Translations under genes and position numbers: made by a program | In this document: in pieces, positions 7,187 through 14,297 of the stretch | Numbering within the stretch: the stretch's first letter is position 1 | Layout of the letters: each line of letters starts with the position of its first letter | From: JAYFRC01 sp034926415 | GTDB taxonomy: Bacteria; Bacillota; Clostridia; Oscillospirales; Oscillospiraceae | Assembly (NCBI GenBank): GCA_034926415.1 | Contig: JAYFRC010000068.1 | Coordinates: 1 to 40,787, forward strand | DNA length: 40,787 nucleotides | Reading direction: 5' to 3' | The notes under the pieces: generated by a model | The model's database searches: none | What the model saw: only the letters and a program-made list of their open reading frames with translations | What the model was told of the DNA's origin: nothing

Positions 7187-7927
7187 TTGATTTACGACGA
7201 AAGAAAAAAACGTATTGGGGCTCATATCGAGCAACAACGTAAGGCCCACAATATGACTCAGGCGGAATTACTACAGGCGGCATTTTTATCACCCACGAGC
7301 ACCGCGTCTCTTCGGAGGTGGGAAAAAGGTGAATCGCTCCCTGATTTGGACACACTTGCCCGCATGGCGGAAATCTTTGATTGTGACATCGGGTATTTGC
7401 TTGCCGATTATGAGGAAGAACATAGGGTAACTGCGGATGTAGCCGAAGAAACAGGACTTTCAGGAAAGGCCATAATGACACTAAAAAAGATGAATGATAA
7501 AAACGGAGTTGTCGACATAAACGGACTTAGTACAGTATCGAAATTGCTAGAGACGTATATGATACCTAGCGCTGCCGAGGACTTGGAGATATGGTCTCAC
7601 CCCGAGCGCGAAACACCTATTGAAGACGTTCTCAGGGAGATTACGAAGTATTTGCATGCACCCCAATATTCGGGAAATAAGTACAAAGGTATTCTTATGT
7701 CTTGGAAGGACATTATCCGAACTGCTTGTCATTTTAGAATTAACAATGCACTCGATGAGCTGCGAGGTGAAATTACATGCTCTAAGCCATTAGTACGCAA
7801 TCCTGATGATGCCAAACAACAAGCACTCTATGATGAATTGAATCCCCACAAAAAAGCAAATGAAGAAGGTGAAGCAGCTAATGGCGAACATAAGGAAGAT
7901 ACGCGGCGTAAACGGGATAAGCTATAA
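7187..7927 (+). CDS. XRE-family transcriptional repressor of the element
   Basis: A 246-residue protein whose N-terminal 70 residues form a Cro/CI-type helix-turn-helix (RIGAHIEQQRKAHNMTQAEL, SLRRWEKGESLPDLDTLARM, FDCDIGYLLADYE). The remaining 170 residues are alpha-helical and probably mediate oligomerisation. No LexA-type protease motif is seen, so induction is unlikely to be by RecA-driven self-cleavage. The start is a TTG at 7187, with an AAAGGGG site upstream. It is divergent from the early operon and overlaps the integrase start by about 47 bases. The lysine- and arginine-rich tail is read through the integrase ribosome site. Confidence 0.85.
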   Translation: MIYDERKKRIGAHIEQQRKAHNMTQAELLQAAFLSPTSTASLRRWEKGESLPDLDTLARMAEIFDCDIGYLLADYEEEHRVTADVAEETGLSGKAIMTLKKMNDKNGVVDINGLSTVSKLLETYMIPSAAEDLEIWSHPERETPIEDVLREITKYLHAPQYSGNKYKGILMSWKDIIRTACHFRINNALDELRGEITCSKPLVRNPDDAKQQALYDELNPHKKANEEGEAANGEHKEDTRRKRDKL

Positions 7928-9269
7928 GATCACCGTCACGCACGGCCTCGACGGTTCAGGGAGCCAGATACGCCACTATATGACCTATACTCCGCCGCAG
8001 GGGATAAGCGACAAGCGAGCCGAGAAAGAGGCGCAGAAAGCCGCCGCGCAGTTTGAAAACGAAATCCTGCAAGGCTACCGTCTCGACAACAAGCAGACGT
8101 TTTCCGAGTATGCCGATTATGTGCTTGACCTAAAGCGGCGCAACGGAGCGAAACGTACGACCATTGAGGGATACGGCGTTTTGATGAAGCGCATAAAGCC
8201 CGCAATCGGGCATATAAAGCTCTGCGAGCTTCGCCCGCAACATCTTAATGCCTTTTATAAAAACCTCTCAGAGAGCGGAATACGCGCCACCGGAGCCACA
8301 GCCGCCGCCCGTGTGGACTTATGCAAGATTCTTAAAGAGAAAAAAATGCCGAAAGAATGTCTTGCAAAGGCGGCGGGTGTCGGTACTTCAACAGTGTTAT
8401 CCGCGTGCAGGGGAAAGCAGATAGAAGAAGGGAAAGCCGCCGCCATAGCAAAGACGCTCGGGCGAACTACCAACGACCTGTTCACCGTAGACAAGAAAAC
8501 AAAGCCGCTCTCGCAGAAGACAATAACGGAATATCACCGTCTCATTCGCGCGATACTCACACAGGCCGAGAAAGAAATGCTTGTGCCTTGCAACGCGGCG
8601 CAAAAGGCAACGCCGCCGAAAGTGCCGCACCATGAACCTAACTATTTTCAGCCGCAGGAAATAGCGGCCATCCTGGACGCTCTGGAGACCGAGCCTATCA
8701 AATGGCGCACGATTACGCATTTGCTCATCGTCACGGGCTGCCGGCGAGGGGAAATAATGGGGCTGAAATGGGATAAGGTCGACCTTAAAAACCGGCACAT
8801 TCGCATAGACAGTGCCTTGATGTATTCGAGCAAGGCGGGGTTATACCAGACAAGCACCAAAACGGGGGATATACGGACGCTTACGATTCCCGACGAGACC
8901 GTGACGCTCCTCAGGCAGTACCAGAAATGGCAGCTTGAAATGCGGATAGCGAACGGCGACCGATGGCATGAAACCGGCTATATGTTCACCAGAGACAACG
9001 GCGAGCCCTGTCCGCCTGACGGCATAACGCAATGGCTTGCCGAGTTCAGCCGCCGCCACGATCTGCCCCATATAAACCCGCACGCGTTCCGCCATACCGC
9101 CGCCTCGATGCTTATTGCAAACGGCCTTGACATAGTGACCGTTTCAAAGCAGCTTGGACACGCAAGCCCCACCACGACTGAGAGCTTCTACGCGCATATC
9201 ATTGACGAGAACCTTGCAAAAGCCTCCGAGTGCATCGCGGACGTCCTGATACGACGCAAACAGGCATAA
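7881..9269 (+). CDS. int: tyrosine site-specific integrase with inserted helix-turn-helix
   Basis: A phage/ICE-type integrase of 462 residues when started at ATG 7881 (GAAGGTGA site). An in-frame ATG at 7860 lacks a good site. An N-terminal arm-binding domain precedes a core-binding domain (TFSEYADYVLDLKRR). The catalytic domain has R288, K327, H401, R404, H427 and nucleophile Y437 (GCRRGE, KTG, HAFRH, LGHASPTT, SFYAH). Residues of about 145-202 are an insertion: LCKILKEKKMPKECLAKAAG, then a STVLSACRGK helix and AKTLGRTTNDLF, an XRE-like DNA-binding fold inside the core-binding domain. The gene ends 175 bases from the tRNA-Arg target. Confidence 0.93.
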   Translation: MANIRKIRGVNGISYKITVTHGLDGSGSQIRHYMTYTPPQGISDKRAEKEAQKAAAQFENEILQGYRLDNKQTFSEYADYVLDLKRRNGAKRTTIEGYGVLMKRIKPAIGHIKLCELRPQHLNAFYKNLSESGIRATGATAAARVDLCKILKEKKMPKECLAKAAGVGTSTVLSACRGKQIEEGKAAAIAKTLGRTTNDLFTVDKKTKPLSQKTITEYHRLIRAILTQAEKEMLVPCNAAQKATPPKVPHHEPNYFQPQEIAAILDALETEPIKWRTITHLLIVTGCRRGEIMGLKWDKVDLKNRHIRIDSALMYSSKAGLYQTSTKTGDIRTLTIPDETVTLLRQYQKWQLEMRIANGDRWHETGYMFTRDNGEPCPPDGITQWLAEFSRRHDLPHINPHAFRHTAASMLIANGLDIVTVSKQLGHASPTTTESFYAHIIDENLAKASECIADVLIRRKQA

Positions 9270-9273
9270 AAAG

Positions 9274-9313
9274 AGAGCCGTACCGAGTAGATTAGTCTAC
9301 AAGGTACGGCTCT
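9274..9313. repeat. large inverted repeat after the integrase gene
   Basis: An 11-base perfect arm pair AGAGCCGTACC/GGTACGGCTCT (9274-9284, 9303-9313) encloses a second five-base stem GTAGA/TCTAC with a TTAG loop. It follows the integrase stop by four bases. The arms contain AGCCGTACC, identical to the 3' end of the neighbouring tRNA-Arg. A T-rich stretch begins only after a gap (ATTTT near 9320). It could be a terminator or part of the recombination site. Confidence 0.7.
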
Positions 9314-9405
9314 AAGACGTATTTTAAGCATGAAAAAATAAACAACGTGCGCTAAATGTGCGCCAAACGGGGAGAGGTAAAAAGCGAATCGCTCAAAAAG
9401 GTTAT

Positions 9406-9441
9406 GAAAAAGCGGCGAAACCTTTCGGAATCACCGCTTTT
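9406..9441 (-). terminator. terminator of the tRNA-Arg transcript
   Basis: Directly downstream of the tRNA on the minus strand, AAAAGCGG and CCGCTTTT arms enclose a second imperfect pairing, and the leftward strand ends in a T-run. It would terminate tRNA transcription before the integrase region. Confidence 0.6.
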
Positions 9442-9443
9442 CG

Positions 9444-9461
9444 TGGTACGGCTGGAGGGAT
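9444..9461 (-). other. probable attachment site of the integrated element (tRNA 3' end)
   Basis: The integrase gene lies immediately outside the tRNA 3' end, the usual target layout. The 3' segment of the tRNA carries two departures from good pairing (see the tRNA entry), as if it came from an imperfect element copy. No second copy of this segment occurs to the left, so the other junction is outside the window or lost. Confidence 0.45.
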
Positions 9462-9520
9462 TCGAACCCGCGACCTTTTGGTTCGTAGCCAAACACTCTA
9501 TCCAACTGAGCTACAGCCGC
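9444..9520 (-). tRNA. tRNA-Arg (anticodon ACG), CCA encoded
   Basis: A full cloverleaf is read on the minus strand: seven-base acceptor (GCGGCTG with CAGCCGT), D arm, anticodon stem TTTGG/CCAAA with loop CTACGAA, T loop TTCGAAT, discriminator A and encoded CCA. The anticodon ACG decodes CGN arginine codons after deamination of A34 to inosine. Two weak points lie in the 3' part: the first acceptor pair is G-U (T at 9448) and the T stem has a C-U mismatch (9470 with 9456). Both could be explained by replacement of the 3' end on element integration. Confidence 0.95.
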
Positions 9521-9525
9521 ATATC

Positions 9526-9542
9526 CTGTCTTTCAAAGACAG
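9526..9542. repeat. 17-base palindrome between tRNA and its promoter
   Basis: CTGTCTTT and AAAGACAG arms flank a single central base. It would form a hairpin in the tRNA 5' leader just upstream of the RNase P cut. It could also be a protein site. No function is known. Confidence 0.45.
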
Positions 9543-9549
9543 CTTATAA

Positions 9550-9578
9550 ATAATAGCATATCATGTTCTTAAATGCAA
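9550..9578 (-). promoter_or_regulatory. promoter of the tRNA-Arg gene
   Basis: On the minus strand TTGCAT (9573-9578) and TATTAT (9550-9555) are separated by 17 bases, about 30 bases upstream of the mature tRNA 5' end. Confidence 0.6.
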
Positions 9579-9698
9579 GAGCGGATTTGCAAAAAAACCA
9601 CTTTTTTTAACAGTTATTGTCTTTCTGCGCTTCGTATGGTAAACTAATATAATCCCCTCGGATTTTGGGGAAAAATGCCGTATTCGGGAGGTTGCCAT

Positions 9699-10424
9699 AT
9701 GGAAAACAATACATTCAAAGGCAGCATGTTCGGCGGATTCAAACGTCGGGACGTTCTTGATTATATTGAAAAGACGGCCAAAGAAAATTCCGAGGCTGCG
9801 GAAAAGGCGAATTCGGAGATCGAATCGCTTAAAAAGGAGCTTGAGCAGGCAAAATCCGACGTAAGCCGTCTGACAGAGGAAAACGTTGCTGTTACTACCG
9901 CGCGCGACAATATCCAGTCAAAGCTGTTCGACGCGACCGAGTCTCTAGACGAGACAAAGGCGGAGCTTGAAAAAAGGGCAGCGGAGATCGAAACTCTGCG
10001 TCGAAAGGTAGACGAGTTCGGGGCGAAGATCGCGGAACTCGAACCAGAGGTCGAAAAATATCACGAGCTTCGTAACGGCATAGCCGACGTCGAGCTTGCC
10101 GCTAAAAAGAGAGCGGCAGATTTGGTGTCTGAGGCCAAGGCACAGGCCGACAGCCTGATGTCCGAGGCTGCGGAGAGCGCCGGGGCTACGCGCCTTCGCG
10201 CGGAGCAGCGCGCGGAAGCAATGCGCTCGCAGCTTGAGGCGCTGCTTTCGGCATGTCAGGAGCAGTACAAAAATCTCTATTCCGAATTTGAGGTAACGGC
10301 TGCGCACATAGGCGGCGAACTATGCAAAATGTCCCAGATCTGCGCCCAGTTTCCTGCAGCTTTTGAAAGACTTGGAGAGAGTCTTGCAAAGCTTACCGAT
10401 ACCTTTAATAACAAAAAGGACTGA
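9699..10424 (+). CDS. DivIVA-like coiled-coil protein
   Basis: The start is taken as ATG 9699 (GGGAGG site seven bases upstream). An in-frame ATG at 9675 has no such site. The 241-residue product opens with FKGSMFGGFKRRDVLDYIEK, which resembles the membrane-curvature-binding N-terminus of DivIVA/GpsB proteins. A long coiled coil follows over residues of about 25-190 (repeated Glu, Lys, Leu heptads). DivIVA-type proteins mark poles and septa and recruit division or wall-growth factors. No membrane span is present. It is followed closely by the fumarase beta gene, a combination with no obvious functional link. Confidence 0.78.
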   Translation: MENNTFKGSMFGGFKRRDVLDYIEKTAKENSEAAEKANSEIESLKKELEQAKSDVSRLTEENVAVTTARDNIQSKLFDATESLDETKAELEKRAAEIETLRRKVDEFGAKIAELEPEVEKYHELRNGIADVELAAKKRAADLVSEAKAQADSLMSEAAESAGATRLRAEQRAEAMRSQLEALLSACQEQYKNLYSEFEVTAAHIGGELCKMSQICAQFPAAFERLGESLAKLTDTFNNKKD

Positions 10425-10431
10425 TTCGCGG

Positions 10432-10983
10432 ATGACTTACGAGATAGATACAAGCGATATACGAAGCAGCCTCACAAAGCTCCGCGCCGGAGACAGGGTG
10501 CTGCTTTCGGGAACTATATACACTGCGCGGGACGCCGCGCACAAGCGCATATTTGAGGCTCTGGACACAAAGACCGACCTTCCGTTTGAAGTACGGGACG
10601 CGATAATCTATTACGCCGGGCCGACTCCCGCCAAGTCGGGAATGGCCGTCGGCTCATGCGGTCCCACGACGGCGGGACGCATGGACAAATTTGCGCCGCG
10701 TCTGCTCGACCTCGGTCTCGCCGCAATGATAGGCAAGGGCGACAGGGACGCGTGCGTCTGCGAGGCGATAGTCAGGAACGGAGCGGTCTACTTCGCGGCT
10801 GTCGGCGGGGCCGGAGCTCTTATAGCCAAGTGCATCACCGAAGCCGAGGAAATTGCGTTCAAAGACCTCGGCTGCGAATCGGTAAAGCGTATGAAGGTCG
10901 AAAAGCTGCCGCTCATCGTCGCTATAGATTCCACCGGCGCGAACCTTTACGAGACGGGCAGAGAAGAATATAAGAAGAAATAA
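10432..10983 (+). CDS. fumB: class I fumarate hydratase, beta subunit
   Basis: A 183-residue protein equal in length to the beta subunit of two-subunit, oxygen-sensitive class I fumarases and tartrate dehydratases. It carries LRAGDRVLLSGTIYTARDAA, the GPTPAKSGMAVGSCGPTTAG signature and RMDKFAPRLLDLGLAAMIGK. The enzyme interconverts fumarate and malate using a 4Fe-4S cluster held by the alpha subunit. The start at ATG 10432 has an AAGGA site 11 bases upstream. The alpha subunit, normally just upstream, is not present in this window. A strong terminator follows directly. Confidence 0.88.
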   Translation: MTYEIDTSDIRSSLTKLRAGDRVLLSGTIYTARDAAHKRIFEALDTKTDLPFEVRDAIIYYAGPTPAKSGMAVGSCGPTTAGRMDKFAPRLLDLGLAAMIGKGDRDACVCEAIVRNGAVYFAAVGGAGALIAKCITEAEEIAFKDLGCESVKRMKVEKLPLIVAIDSTGANLYETGREEYKKK

Positions 10984-11015
10984 AAATTCCGCCGGATATC
11001 CGGCGGAATTTTTTT
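10984..11015 (+). terminator. intrinsic terminator after fumB
   Basis: A 28-base perfect palindrome centred on GGATATCC is followed by a run of seven T on the plus strand. The A-run on its left would also give it activity for leftward transcription. Confidence 0.85.
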
Positions 11016-11038
11016 ACAGGCGTTATCTCCAATATCTG

Positions 11039-11959
11039 TTACGCGGAAAATTTCGCGTTATAGTCGGCGGTGGCTTCGGCTATCTGCTGGGCGGAACGTC
11101 CGCACTGTGGATTGCTGAGCGGGCAATGTCTGCCGCAGCCGGTGCAGAACAGAGTGCTGAGGTATTCTTCAAGCGTGGTTCCATCGTCGGAGGAGGGGGT
11201 GGTTGAGACGGTGGAGGAATCGGAACTGCCGCTGTCGCCGCTTTCACTGTAAGGCTCGATCGTGCTGCTTGAGCTGCCGGAGCTTTCAGAGCCGGAGTCC
11301 GAAACGATGACGGTATTGCTGTCATCATAGGACGATTGCTTATCTCCGGCGTACGAGCTCTCCTGGTCGTAGGATATCTCGCTCGGGGACGAAAATGATC
11401 CGGCTGATGGGACGGCTATGCCGCTCTTGTAAAGCTGAAAACCAATGACATAGAGCATGCATGCGGCCATAACGCCGCTGGCAAAACGCGCAAAGGCCCT
11501 GCGGACTTCTCTGTCACGTCGGCGGTTAAAGATGGAGCGCAAGCTGGAAACAAGATAGCGCGCATGCACGGCGATATGCGAGAGCATCGCCGCAAGACAG
11601 ACCCACGCCGATATGTCATGTATCTGATATACTGTGAACGCCGCGGGGCCGAGGCCGACGGTGAAGATGCCGGAGATGAGCACGCCGGTGACTATAAGCA
11701 TCGGCATACCGACGATAAGCATGACGTCGAACGCGAGAAGCGTGGCAGTACGGGGTTTTAACTTCTTCTGGCGAATGGAGCGGAGCATCGCGGAGAAAAC
11801 ACCGCGATTGAGAATGAAGTGCAGAATGAATAGCGCTCCGACGGAGAGCCCGGCCACAATATGGAAAACGACGCCAGTGCCCTGGGGAAACATCAGAAGT
11901 ATATAAACGACGGTCATAGCAACGTCAAGCATGATTTTGAATATAAGCTTTTTCATCAT
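11039..11959 (-). CDS. DUF4405-like membrane cytochrome with cysteine-rich C-terminal tail
   Basis: A 306-residue integral membrane protein with about four to five hydrophobic segments in residues 1-180. Histidines sit in helices (VVFHIVAGL, LFILHFILNR, VYQIHDISAW, SHIAVHARYL), as in DUF4405 proteins thought to bind heme b and to take part in flavin-linked extracytosolic electron transfer. A Ser/Asp-rich low-complexity linker of about 90 residues follows. Near the C-terminus is a cluster FCTGCGRHCPLSNPQCGRS, four cysteines suited to a metal or iron-sulfur centre. The AAAGG site precedes ATG 11959. Redox partners are not encoded nearby. Confidence 0.72.
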   Translation of the reverse strand: MMKKLIFKIMLDVAMTVVYILLMFPQGTGVVFHIVAGLSVGALFILHFILNRGVFSAMLRSIRQKKLKPRTATLLAFDVMLIVGMPMLIVTGVLISGIFTVGLGPAAFTVYQIHDISAWVCLAAMLSHIAVHARYLVSSLRSIFNRRRDREVRRAFARFASGVMAACMLYVIGFQLYKSGIAVPSAGSFSSPSEISYDQESSYAGDKQSSYDDSNTVIVSDSGSESSGSSSSTIEPYSESGDSGSSDSSTVSTTPSSDDGTTLEEYLSTLFCTGCGRHCPLSNPQCGRSAQQIAEATADYNAKFSA

Positions 11960-12056
11960 GTAAATTACCTTTCTGAAATACTATGTGAGGATAATATAGG
12001 AAAAGATTGAAAAGAAACTGAAATTTTGAAACCAGCACGAAATATTTTTCGCTCTG

Positions 12057-12065
12057 TGCTATAAT
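12057..12065 (+). promoter_or_regulatory. extended -10 promoter of the SDR gene
   Basis: TGC followed by TATAAT at 12060-12065 forms an extended -10 element about 33 bases before ATG 12099. No good -35 hexamer stands at the right distance. Confidence 0.35.
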
Positions 12066-12098
12066 AAATTCTGATATTACTTTTGGAAGGGTGGGCCT

Positions 12099-12863
12099 AT
12101 GGAAATAGCCATAATAACCGGAGCGTCGTCCGGTATCGGGCGCGAATTCGCACGGATAGCCGCCTTAAGCGGTGAAGTGGACGAAATATGGGCCGTGGCC
12201 CGCAGAGCCGACAGGCTTGAGGAGCTCGCGCAGGAATTGAAGCTTCCGGTGCGCCAACTGTGTCTCGATCTTGGCGACGCGTCGTCCGCCGAGAAGCTTG
12301 CGGAGCTGCTTCAGGCTGAAAAACCTAACATCCGCGCGCTTGTGAACGCCGCAGGCTTCGCCAAATTCGGCACCTGCAGCGATATAACCCGCGCTGAAAA
12401 CGACGGGATGATAGAAGTCAATGTCCGCGCCCTGGTCGACGTCACGACGGCGTGTCTTCCCTACATGGCGCGCGGCGCGCGCATAATAGAGATCGCGTCA
12501 TGCGCCGGATTTCTCCCGCTTCCAGGGATGAACGTCTACGCCGCGTCAAAAGCGTTCGTACTGCGCTATACGCGCGGACTCAGACGTGAGCTATTTGGCA
12601 GGGGGCTTCGCGTTACGGCGCTTTGCCCCGGCTGGGTAAAGACGGAATTCGTGGATGTAGCAAGGGATACGGAAAATGGCAAGACGGTAAAGCATTACTA
12701 TTTGGCTGCGACACCGAAGTTTATTGCGTCCTACGCATGGAAGGCCAACGGCATAAACATGGCCGTTGCGTCATGTCCTCCGCACATAATAGGCCTGCGG
12801 CTCTTCTGCAAGATATCACCCGACTGGCTCTCTATGACATTCTGGAAATTATTTACAATATAA
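12099..12863 (+). CDS. short-chain dehydrogenase/reductase (SDR family)
   Basis: A 254-residue cytosolic oxidoreductase. It has the NAD(P)-binding TGASSGIG motif at residues 8-15, an NAAG motif near 84, and a catalytic Tyr-Lys pair in YAASK preceded by a Ser in IEIASCAG. The PGWVKTEF segment closes the substrate pocket. VARRADR after the second beta strand suggests a preference for NADPH. The C-terminus (LRLFCKISPDWLSMTFW) is hydrophobic. The AAGGGTGGG ribosome site precedes ATG 12099. The substrate cannot be told from sequence. It is a single-gene unit with its own terminator. Confidence 0.9.
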   Translation: MEIAIITGASSGIGREFARIAALSGEVDEIWAVARRADRLEELAQELKLPVRQLCLDLGDASSAEKLAELLQAEKPNIRALVNAAGFAKFGTCSDITRAENDGMIEVNVRALVDVTTACLPYMARGARIIEIASCAGFLPLPGMNVYAASKAFVLRYTRGLRRELFGRGLRVTALCPGWVKTEFVDVARDTENGKTVKHYYLAATPKFIASYAWKANGINMAVASCPPHIIGLRLFCKISPDWLSMTFWKLFTI

Positions 12864-12872
12864 TATAAAAAA

Positions 12873-12899
12873 CGCGGACGGTAAACCCGTCCGCGCTTT
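12873..12899. terminator. bidirectional intrinsic terminator
   Basis: A nine-base perfect stem CGCGGACGG/CCGTCCGCG with a five-base loop is flanked by an A-run on the left and a T-run on the right. It lies between the convergent SDR and CarD genes. Confidence 0.85.
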
Positions 12900-12911
12900 T
12901 ATATTCTGTTT

Positions 12912-13439
12912 TCAGCTTACTGAATGTTCGCTGCCATTCTTTTCGATACGCGATGAAATATAATCCGGAACCTTATCGCGCGGTATGCCGAGCGCGGCGC
13001 CGAGCTCTCCGAAAAGGAGATCCTCCGCGCGTTTCATGAACCGCTCGTCCACCGCGCCGAATTTCTTTTTCTCGCTCGCGACCTCACGTTTTTTATCGTA
13101 CAACGAAGTTGTAAGGCGCACGAGGTCCTGACAGTCATGGCTCTTGATCGCTTCCTCGTAATGCTCGGCAAGTTGGCGCAGTACGCGGTTGTGATAGGCC
13201 GAGGCGCGGATGCTCGGTATGGAATCGATAAGCTCCTCGGCTTCTTTCCTTGAAATTATCGGACGCATGAAAACCTTCGTTGAATCTACAGGGGTCGAGA
13301 TCATACAATCCTGATACAGGGGAGAGAGGGTATAGCAGAGCTGACCCTCATCGCTGCAGGAGCTTTTTCGGACAAAAATGTCCGAAACCCTGCACACTCC
13401 CGTGTTTCCGTATAAAATCAAATCCCCGATCTGGTACAT
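12912..13439 (-). CDS. CarD-family transcription regulator
   Basis: A 175-residue protein. The N-terminal 60 residues (MYQIGDLILYGNTGVCRVSD, then LCYTLSPLYQD, ISTPVDSTKVFMRPIISRKE) form the CarD/TRCF RNA-polymerase-interaction domain. The rest is a helical domain (ESI-type helices, RLTTSLYDKKREVASEKKK, FMKRAEDLLFGELGAALGI) that in CarD contacts the promoter DNA fork. Such proteins bind the RNAP beta subunit and tune open-complex stability, often at stress or rRNA promoters. It has a GGAGGT site at the right distance and is monocistronic. Confidence 0.86.
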   Translation of the reverse strand: MYQIGDLILYGNTGVCRVSDIFVRKSSCSDEGQLCYTLSPLYQDCMISTPVDSTKVFMRPIISRKEAEELIDSIPSIRASAYHNRVLRQLAEHYEEAIKSHDCQDLVRLTTSLYDKKREVASEKKKFGAVDERFMKRAEDLLFGELGAALGIPRDKVPDYISSRIEKNGSEHSVS

Positions 13440-13480
13440 TTACTACTTACCTCCAAATAACGCACATATCTTACATATAT

Positions 13481-13510
13481 ATTTTAGCACATTTTGCGTG
13501 GTAAATGTAA
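13481..13510 (-). promoter_or_regulatory. promoter of the CarD-family gene
   Basis: Minus-strand TTACAT (13505-13510) and TAAAAT (13481-13486) at 18 bases, with a TGC extending the -10 element, lie about 40 bases upstream of the start codon. Confidence 0.45.
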
Positions 13511-13597
13511 GAAAATTTTCAAAAATATACAAAAAATGATTTTTATATTTTTCCAGATGGAACTTTTGAAAAAAATTATGGATATGCGGAGAAACTA

Positions 13598-13626
13598 TTG
13601 ACACGGGAAAAGTCATGTTATAATAT
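13598..13626 (+). promoter_or_regulatory. promoter of the metal-efflux operon
   Basis: TTGACA at 13598-13603 and TAATAT at 13621-13626 are 17 bases apart. An overlapping TATAAT begins at 13619. The operator follows immediately, so repressor binding would block polymerase. Confidence 0.75.
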
Positions 13627-13632
13627 AATAAC

Positions 13633-13658
13633 AACATATGAACAAATGCTCAAATGTT
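13633..13658. promoter_or_regulatory. ArsR/SmtB-type operator
   Basis: A 26-base imperfect palindrome begins AACATATGAAC and ends GCTCAAATGTT. Most positions match between the sequence and its own complement, and the TGAAC/GCTCA half-sites resemble those of CadC/SmtB regulators. It sits between the promoter and the repressor start, which implies autoregulation by the ArsR product. Confidence 0.7.
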
Positions 13659-13670
13659 GGAGGCGATTAA

Positions 13671-14060
13671 ATGACGGGCGGCAAAAAAAACCCAGGAGTG
13701 CAAAAGACGGCTAAGACGGCCGTAAGGGGCGCGAAGAGACAAAAACAGGATGCGCTTACAGTGGCGCGCGCCGGGCTTCCGGACGACGAGACGCTTTATT
13801 CTCTGGCGGAGTTTTTCAACCTTTTCGGGGACACGACGCGGGTAAAGATACTCTGCGCGCTGTTCCGCTCGGAGCTCTGCGTCGGAGACATAGCGGAGCT
13901 TCTCAACCTTACGCAGTCGGCGGCTTCGCATCAGCTAAGGATGCTTAGAAATGGCAAGCTCGTAAAGTTCAGGCGCGAGGGCAAAACAGTATATTATTCT
14001 CTGGACGATGCGCATGTAGTGTCAATAATCGGGCAGGGCATGAATCACGTCACGGAGTGA
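13671..14060 (+). CDS. ArsR/SmtB-family metal-sensing repressor
   Basis: A 129-residue winged-helix repressor. A basic N-terminal extension of about 30 residues precedes the core: LAEFFNLFGDTTRVKILCAL, SELCVGDIAELLNLTQSAAS, HQLRMLRNGKLVKFRREGK, VYYSLDD. ELCVGD retains one cysteine of the classical alpha-3 site. The C-terminus has D-x-H with a later H-x2-E (DDAHVVSIIGQGMNHVTE), the alpha-5 zinc site of the SmtB/CzrA type, so it is most likely a zinc (or cadmium/lead) sensor. It is the first gene of the operon with the metallochaperone and the efflux ATPase. A GGAGG site precedes ATG 13671. Confidence 0.9.
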   Translation: MTGGKKNPGVQKTAKTAVRGAKRQKQDALTVARAGLPDDETLYSLAEFFNLFGDTTRVKILCALFRSELCVGDIAELLNLTQSAASHQLRMLRNGKLVKFRREGKTVYYSLDDAHVVSIIGQGMNHVTE

Positions 14061-14075
14061 TTGGAGAATGCGGGT

Positions 14076-14297
14076 ATGAAAAAAACATATAAAATAGAAA
14101 ATCTCGACTGCGCGAGCTGCGCCGCAAAAATGGAGTCGGCGATAGCAAAGATAGACGGAGTCGACTCCGCCACAATCAGCTTTGTGACGCAGAAGCTGAA
14201 GATAGAGGCTGACGAGAGCCGCATCGAAGATATCATGAAGGCGGCGGCGAAGGCCTGCAGACGCGTCGAGCCTGACTGCCGCCTTATTATCGAATGA
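14076..14297 (+). CDS. stand-alone heavy-metal-associated (HMA) domain protein
   Basis: A 73-residue ferredoxin-fold metal carrier. It has the DCASCA binding motif (CxxC) after KIENL and the alternating beta-alpha pattern of HMA domains, ending in a CRRVEPDC segment with two further cysteines. The start is ATG 14076 with a GGAG site; a TTG at 14061 in frame is less likely. Its stop overlaps the ATG of the P-type ATPase (14294-14297). In most Zn/Cd ATPases this domain is the N-terminus of the pump, so here it appears to be split off as a separate chain that hands metal to the pump. Confidence 0.88.
   Translation: MKKTYKIENLDCASCAAKMESAIAKIDGVDSATISFVTQKLKIEADESRIEDIMKAAAKACRRVEPDCRLIIE

Noticed and set aside
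9356..9553. Two rightward reading frames of about 65 codons
   Set aside because: They run through the tRNA-Arg gene on the other strand and have no ribosome site; the translated tRNA sequence explains them.
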